Source: Voacanga thouarsii | Lineage: Eukaryota; Streptophyta; Magnoliopsida; Gentianales; Apocynaceae | Assembly: GCA_026120185.1 (NCBI GenBank) | Contig: JANUWF010001481.1 | Coordinates: 310,001 to 374,000 of the forward strand | Length of the DNA stretch: 64,000 bases | Direction of reading: 5' to 3' | Shown: piece after piece, positions 58,176 through 64,000 of the stretch | How positions within the stretch are numbered: position 1 is the first letter of the stretch | Layout of the letters: each line of letters begins with the position of its first letter | Translations under genes and position numbers: made by a program | Notes under the pieces: generated by a model | Told to the model about the DNA's origin: nothing | Databases searched by the model: none | The model's input: the letters and a program-made list of their open reading frames with translations, nothing else

Positions 58176-59654
58176 TGATGGGTATGAATTTGGGTATAAA
58201 AATTATATAAAAATAAGCACATTTCCAATCAAGTTTAAATTAAAACGTTAACCCTAAATTACACATATAAGCAAGCGTACTCATCATTAAGCATAGCATA
58301 GGGTTTAAAACGAGTATTGATCCTCAAGGAACAAGTATGCAATAATCACTTTTCTTTCATTGTTGAACCGACTCAATAAACTGAAAAAGAATAAAAAGGA
58401 AAATAAAATAAAATAAAAGAATATATACATGTCAATGATGGAGAATTATGTAACTCAAACCATTATTTTGACAAACAGGACCTTAAAGTGCCCAATCATT
58501 ATCATAACTAATCATTCTCTTGGCATCATCATGGATTAAGATAGATTCGCTTCTTTTCCAATACATGAAATCACTATCTTCTAGACAAATTAGTATCACA
58601 TATCCTGTCTCAACTAATTCACCTAAAAGATGCATTAAACACAATCATTGATTAAATCCACACATCCTGGCAAATTTAAAACATGAAATTAACCAATGAA
58701 TCCTTATCCTGGCAGACATCAATTAACCGTTAATTACCTAGTTCTTAGCAATTAACCCCTTTTTCCAAGCAAGTTAATAGAAGGAAACAATAAATTAATC
58801 TCATAATTAGCATAAGTAATTAAATATCAAGATAACAATCAATTAATCAAAATATCAAAGTAACTCTAAAAATCATGAATATCGAAAACAATGTCAAATT
58901 ACAATAAAATAATTAATACATCATTGTTCCAAAAAAGAAAACAAAGTTAAAAGAAAGCACTCATAGACAAACTTCATTCTTCTTCCTTGGTACACCCTCT
59001 TGTATAATCCTCTTGATTTGAAGAACTCCTCCTTAATTTCGAGTGATTTGATGTTTTGATCCATTGAATTCTTCTTTTTCCCTTGTGTTTTTCCTCTATT
59101 TATAGGCTTTAGAAGTGCCTAAATTCATCACTTTAGGGTTTCTGGACGACTAGAAGTAGAAAATTACTAAAACTCTGTAAATTGCCAAAAATATGCGTGC
59201 GAAAATCGAGGCACTGCCTCAATAGCAGTTCACAGCCAGCGCCGCCTGTCTTGCCTAAGGCTGGCGCTGGTTGTGGTCTGTTTCTCCATTCGTTCGCTGA
59301 TTTTTCTAGATTTTTGGGTCATTTCTTCCAAATTACAGCCAGTGCTACCTCTGAGATCCCAACCGGTGCCGACTATGTTCTGTTTAGCTTTGTTTCACCA
59401 ATTTTTTTATCACCTCAAAGTGCATGCCAACAGCACATGGCTAGTGTTGATTCTCCTGTCCTGGCCGGCGCTGCCTCTATTCTGTTTAGCAACAATTTTG
59501 CCTTATTTTACACCTAAAATCTGAAATAATGCACAAAATAACTTTTAAAGGGTAAAATCTCAAATATGAAGGAATACGACCAGTTATTGTACAAAATATA
59601 TCACAAAACAGCCTCATATAACTAGGAAATATAAAACTAATTTAGGCCCTATCA
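58176..59654 (-). mobile_element. 5' LTR of element B
   Basis: TGATGGGTATGAATTTGG...GGCCCTATCA on the plus strand, 1479 bp. The minus-strand TATA CTATAAATAG is at 59105-59096. Several GC modules lie upstream of it at 59205-59480 (GCCAGCGCCGCC, GGCTGGCGCTGG, CTGGCCGGCGCTGCC), most followed by TCTGTTT. Confidence 0.88.
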
Positions 59655-59791
59655 ATGGGCATAGTTCATTTGATAGCCATTAGAAGTTCTTTAAGAAGTA
59701 AAGTGAGATTCATAACTTTGAGAAAATGAAGGAGTTAGAAAGGGAAGCTAAAGGGTAAGAATTACCTAATTAGAAGGATAAGGAAGAGCAT
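59655..59791 (+). pseudogene. Continuation of the gypsy gag relic between two insertions
   Basis: Reading resumes after the ATGGG duplication with His, which fits the His position of the third zinc knuckle begun at 54565. The expected last Cys is Ser (AGC). A Lys/Glu-rich stretch (EKMKELEREAKG) follows before LTR N begins. Confidence 0.6.
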
Positions 59792-61260
59792 TTATGTGTC
59801 CGGACTTAGGTATAAAAATCATACAACAACTAAGCACATTCCCAATCAAGTTTAAATTAAAACTTTCAACCCAAATCACACATATGAGCAAGCGTACTCA
59901 TCATTAACTAAGCATAGAGTTCAAACGAGTGTCGATCCTCCAGGAACAAGTAGACATTAATCACCTTTATTTCATTGTTTAAACGACTCGATAAAGTGAA
60001 AAATAAATAAATAAGAAAATAAAATAAATATAAAAATATATACATGTCAAGGATGGAGACTTATGCAACTCAAGCCATTGTTTAGACAAACATGATCTTA
60101 AAGAACCCAATCATTATTATAACTAATTATTCCTTTGGCATCATGAAGGATTAAAGTAGACTCACTTCGATGGTCAATCCATGAAATCACTATCTTCTAG
60201 ATAAATTAGAATCACTTGGTCCATCTCAACTAATTCATCCAAAAGATGTATTAAACACAATCCTTAATTAAATTCCCTTGGTCTCGGATAACTCAAAGCA
60301 TGAAATTAATCAATGAACCCTTGGTATCGGAAGACATCAACTAACCTTCAATTACTAGTTCTAAGCAATCAACCCCCTTCGGTCAAGCAAGTCAATAGCG
60401 AACAGAATATGAAATTAATAAATTGAAACTACCATCAACCCCCTTTGGTCCAGCAAGTCAATGGATAGAACCAACCAACTAATCTCGTAATAAGCACAAG
60501 TAATTGTATACCAAGAAAAATAACGAATTAATCAAAAGATCAAACAACTCTAGAAATCATGAATATCTAAACAACGTTGAATTACAATAAAATAATTAAC
60601 ATATTATTGTCAAGATAAAGAAAACAAAGTACAAGAAAGCACTCATAGACAAGCCTCCTTCTTCTTCCTTTGAAGACCTTCTTGCACAACCCTCCTTGAA
60701 CTTGAAGAATTCCTCATTTGATTGAGTAATTTTCTATGATGATCAATGAATTCTCCCCCCTTTTCCTTGTGTTTTTCATCTATTTATAGGCTTAAGAAGT
60801 GCCTAATAGGTACAAAGTTCTTGGCCGAATAGAAGTTGGAAGATACTAAAACTCTACAGATTACCAAAAATCGTATAGAAAAATCATAGCACCGCCTTGG
60901 CTCTCGGAGCCGGCGCCGATTGCGTTTTGCTTCTGTATTCGTTCACCGATTTTTCTTCGAATTTTGCACAATGTGTTCTAGAATGCAGCTGGTGCCGGTT
61001 CCAGCTTCACAGCCAGCACTGCCTTGGTTCTATTCCACTCTGTTTCAACAATTTTTCCATTGTCCCGAAGTTCGTGTCAACAGTGCATGGCCAATGCCGG
61101 TTCTAGGGCCCTAGCCAGCGCTGCCTCTCCACTGTTTTGCAACGTTTTTGTTTCATTTTACCCTAAAAATCTGAAATAAAGAACAAAATGCCTTTCTAAG
61201 GGTAAAATCTCAAATATGAAGAAATATGACTAGTTATTGAACAAAATGTAGCCCCTATGA
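59792..61260 (-). mobile_element. LTR N, solo LTR related to element B
   Basis: It aligns with 58176-59654 along its length: ATGTGTCCGGACTTAGGTAT at the left, minus-strand TATA CTATAAATAG at 60789-60780, GC modules at 60885-61130 (GGAGCCGGCGCCG, GCTGGTGCCGG, AGCCAGCGCTGCC) and TAGCCCCTATGA at the right. About 45 bp near its right end are deleted relative to the 5' LTR of B. No clear target duplication is found. Its flanks both belong to the plus-strand gypsy relic. Confidence 0.75.
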
Positions 61261-61803
61261 AGAAGTTAAGAAAAATGTTGATGAGATTGGTGCGGACCTT
61301 AATGATAATGAAGAAGAAGAAGGGGATTGATTGAGTCCAACAAATGGGGTGACTAAAGAGTTCTACAACATTCGATTCTTTCTAGAAGATGAGTTACATT
61401 CCTTAGGAGTGTTGGAGGAGGGTAAGCAAGAAGAAATTGAGCAAAAGAGTAAAGAATTTGTTGAAGAGCTAATGAATTCAAAGAATGAGGTGCAAAATGA
61501 GCAAATGTGTGCTATAGATGAAGATCCCAAAAATGCTTCAAGTACTTATAAATTAGGAGAAACCTCACATCCACAAGAGGAGAAAAAGAAGAGTTAGCTA
61601 GAAGTTGTGCAAGAGCAAATAAGAACATGTGAAGTTAATAAGAATGAAGCATCCAATTCAACTTCACAAAGTGACACCAAATCTAGTGGAGGAGATAGAA
61701 TGGATGGAAGAGATGGGGATGCATTTGAGAAACCATGTGCATTAATTGGTGTTTTGATGGAAGTTGTTGAAACTTATGTAGGAGAAGGAAAAGAGGATTT
61801 ACA
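61261..61803 (+). pseudogene. Charged gypsy gag/downstream coding relic
   Basis: One plus-strand frame is readable from 61259 to 61803 with only two stops (one near 61328, one at 61595-61597). It is Glu/Lys/Asn-rich (NEEEEGD, LEEGKQEEIEQKSKEFVEEL, SSGGDRMDGRDGDAFEKP) and looks like a flexible linker or C-terminal gag region. I recognise no domain. It is cut by the copia LTR at 61804. It probably continues the gag of 53697-54583, displaced by two LTR insertions. Confidence 0.5.
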
Positions 61804-63163
61804 TGTTAGTGTTATGCCCTAGAGGTAATCACTTGTACGTTGTATATGACACATTTTATTTTAATAAAAAGGCATTATTTATCTTACAATTTCTTTTGTT
61901 TACTTTTGTGTAATATAACTGTTACATAAAGTCCTTAGTACAACACTGTGTTAAGAAAATTATGATAGAGATCATGATATGAGATTTCTGCTATGTATAG
62001 TGTTAGTACTTAAATAGTCCCTAGTTGTAGTATTAATAGGATAGGACATTATTAATGCGTAATGACTAATATGTGTTAGACTTCTTGATTTAATTAGGTG
62101 GTGTTTTTCATATCCGCGAGTATTGAGATATTCAAAGTTAACACGTGGATGCTTGTTAATAGAACAAGTACATTGGATGACCTAGCTATGAGATAATCGC
62201 ATAGATAACTATTTAGTGCCAGTGATACAATCTCAATATAGCAAACGTGTAAGTATCCGTAGACTTGAGATTTCCAAGGTACTTTGTTTGCTGAGCATTG
62301 TGCTTTGATTCGAATCTCTGGAGCTAGATCAAAGGCCACCTATGGGATGGATATTGGATAGATTGTGAGGTAAACGAAAGTAGTTAAGAGTGTCAACAAA
62401 GGATTCACCACTCCTAATAATAGGGGCGAATATCTCACGGCCACTTGTAGGAATCACTACTCCAGAAGTCCTTGGCCAAGGTGACTGTGTATTGGAAGCA
62501 GTTCCAATTGATACACATCTAGAGTAGTGGGTTCTTGGTACAAGTACTATTATATTTGGGCCGAAATTAATATATTCTGGAGGGAGTTGGCACTTATTCT
62601 GTACTCCAAACGAATGAGATACTGTATGAGGAAAGGAGTTAATTGCACTGTAGTTTGTTATTGAAGGGTTCATGTCAAGCCACTTGACTTCTTGGACTCT
62701 TAGGTGGTCATGATGTATTGCTAGATACTACTCATGATCTGCGGAATATGATTTTATTAGTTGATGTATTAATAAACCAATCTTGATTAGAATTAATATG
62801 ATTAATTCTAATTAATTATGGATTTTTAATCTCAAAGATGTTTAACTTAATTCATGTTCACTACCAATTAACTGGGAAACCAAATAGGTCACACACAATA
62901 GAGGATTATATACTCAAGATGTTATTTGATAATATAGTGGGGTTAATTGCGAGAAAGGGATGGAGTTATGGCCAAATTATAATTAGTTATAATTTATAGG
63001 CCAAATTGTAATTGTGAGAACTTGATGTTTCCAATTACAATTAGGGAATTTTAATTGTTTTAGAATCCTAAGATGAAGGGTTTTCAGTTCCTTTTTGGGT
63101 GATATATGTGAGATATGCATTAAACCTAATTGGAGAGTGATTCACGAAAAACCCTTCTCTTCT

Positions 63164-63227
<64 letters not shown>

Positions 63228-63555
63228 TTTCTAAAAAACCCTAGCCGCCACTTTGTTTTCTGCTAGCATAGAAAATCTTGGTACTTGAGTGTGATCCTCT
63301 GTGTGGATTTCTGTTAGAGATAATCACACACTGTGATTGTAGTGGCTGGACATTCAACTCTTATGATGTTTGATTAAGAGGATTGCTGGATCGTGCCTCA
63401 AATGAGAAAGGAAATTTTTCATGATAGGGACTCACTAGAAAGGTGATCTTCTTCTTTTTATGTCTTGTTTTCCACATGTATGTGGATCCTGGGATGGTAT
63501 CTTGTTCTTTTTTTTTCCCGCTGTGCCATATATAATATGCATGAGATACTTAACA
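61804..63555 (+). mobile_element. 5' LTR of a copia element running off the window
   Basis: It starts TGTTAGTGTTATGCCCTAG and ends ATACTTAACA, giving TGTTA/TAACA termini over 1752 bp. It is directly followed by an initiator-Met primer-binding site. It belongs to the same family as 37166-38885 (minus) and 46994-48780. The flank to the left is TTACA; the matching right flank is outside the window. A (CT)n tract lies inside at about 63168-63224. Confidence 0.88.
63168..63224. repeat. (CT)n microsatellite in the copia LTR
   Basis: A pure CT run of about 57 bp; the related LTR at 37166-38885 has no run of this length at the corresponding place (about 37500-37540, where a GAGAGAGAAG stretch remains). 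Confidence 0.9.
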
Positions 63556-64000
63556 GCGGTATCAGAGCCTTGCTGTGTGTGGTTTGCAGACAATTTTTTC
63601 CCTGCGTGAAAGCTGTTTCATGTATTCGTTCACTGTGAAAATTGTTTTCACTCTAGTCAAAATTGTTTCAAGTATTGTGGCTTGTGTTCGTAGCACAATA
63701 TACTTGTGTAATAGTTACAATATATTTCAAAAAAATGTTTTCTTTATGTGCTGCAAGTTTTTTTTTTTTTTTTTACAAAAAAAATGTTTTCTTGAACATG
63801 GTTGTTGCCTTCCATTTCATCCTAATTTTTTGTTTTGTTTTTGTTTAAACTAACAAATTGGTTGTTGTTTTGAGCTTCAAAATAAAAAATTCTACTGAGA
63901 ATTGTTCTCACCAAACCATTGCAGAAGATAAAGGGTTCAAATATTATTTTTGGAAAAATTTTTTAAAACCCGCCACCTCTTCCCGACTATAGCTGGAGCC
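63556..64000 (+). mobile_element. Copia primer-binding site and leader
   Basis: GGTATCAGAGCC at 63558-63569 is the initiator-Met primer-binding site (usual form TGGTATCAGAGC, here CGGTATCAGAGC), two bases after the LTR end. The remaining sequence is a T-rich leader with no gag start yet. A poly(T) run lies near 63751-63773. Confidence 0.85.

Larger units (their letters stand above)
54589..59654 (-). mobile_element. Non-autonomous LTR element B with ATGGG duplication
   Basis: Flanked by ATGGG at 54584-54588 and 59655-59659. Minus strand: 5' LTR 59654-58176, primer-binding site 58169-58153, ORF X relic, noncoding internal region, and a truncated 3' LTR 55764-54589. Same design as element A (TGAT...ATCA LTRs, tRNA-Asp-type primer site, ORF X, no pol), but a distinct subfamily: its LTRs resemble each other and LTR N more than L2-L4. 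Confidence 0.88.

Noticed and set aside
1..64000. CRISPR arrays, rRNA, tRNA genes, bacterial-type operons
   Set aside because: No regularly spaced short repeats, no rRNA segments and no cloverleaf candidates were seen. The sequence is plant nuclear repeat DNA.

Overview
This window looks like intergenic, repeat-packed chromatin from a flowering plant, most likely a eudicot. It is AT-rich and full of microsatellites. Nearly everything recognisable is a decayed retroelement (Athila-like and other Ty3/gypsy LTR elements, Ty1/copia LTR elements, a LINE, a Stowaway-like MITE) or an endogenous pararetrovirus of the family Caulimoviridae. I find no intact host gene, rRNA, tRNA or CRISPR array. No reading frame is long enough to be a credible functional protein, so coding entries are given as pseudogenes. 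The species cannot be named from the sequence.

Layout. 1-4784: an Athila-like element on the minus strand (3' LTR cut by the window edge, gag relic, an unknown accessory frame called ORF X here). 4785-8105 and 17057-19035: two copies of one long LTR (family R) in opposite orientation, enclosing 8286-17056, a scrambled caulimovirid locus. That locus holds plus-strand RT-RNase H, an ORF2-like region, a promoter/leader and ORF1 pieces, then a minus-strand run of movement protein, coat protein, zinc finger and protease. 19570-24368: degenerate plus-strand Athila-like element with a gag relic, an ORF resembling the Pfam 'putative plant transposon protein' family, a polypurine tract and the start of its 3' LTR. 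24369-26384: noncoding repeat S1, then a LINE relic and a solo LTR (L1). 28351-36698: minus-strand copia element (gag start, primer site, 5' LTR), its LTR split by the 4.6-kb repeat S2, which itself carries a MITE. 37166-38885: solo copia LTR with a perfect target-site duplication.

39413-50840 is the clearest structure: LTR-internal-LTR-internal-LTR in tandem on the minus strand, bounded by the 5-bp duplication CTTGC, with a copia LTR nested in the second internal region. 50846-61803 is a plus-strand gypsy element whose gag was split by a second non-autonomous element (54589-59654, duplication ATGGG), exactly inside a zinc knuckle, and again by an LTR at about 59792-61260. A copia 5' LTR with an initiator-Met primer site begins at 61804 and runs off the window.

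The most novel-looking items are (i) the non-autonomous LTR family with its recurrent ORF X, repeated polypurine-tract-like boxes and GC-rich palindromic modules upstream of the LTR TATA boxes, and (ii) the rearranged pararetrovirus locus between inverted LTRs, which keeps a recognisable viral promoter. Family names rest on motifs read by eye; no database search or alignment was run.
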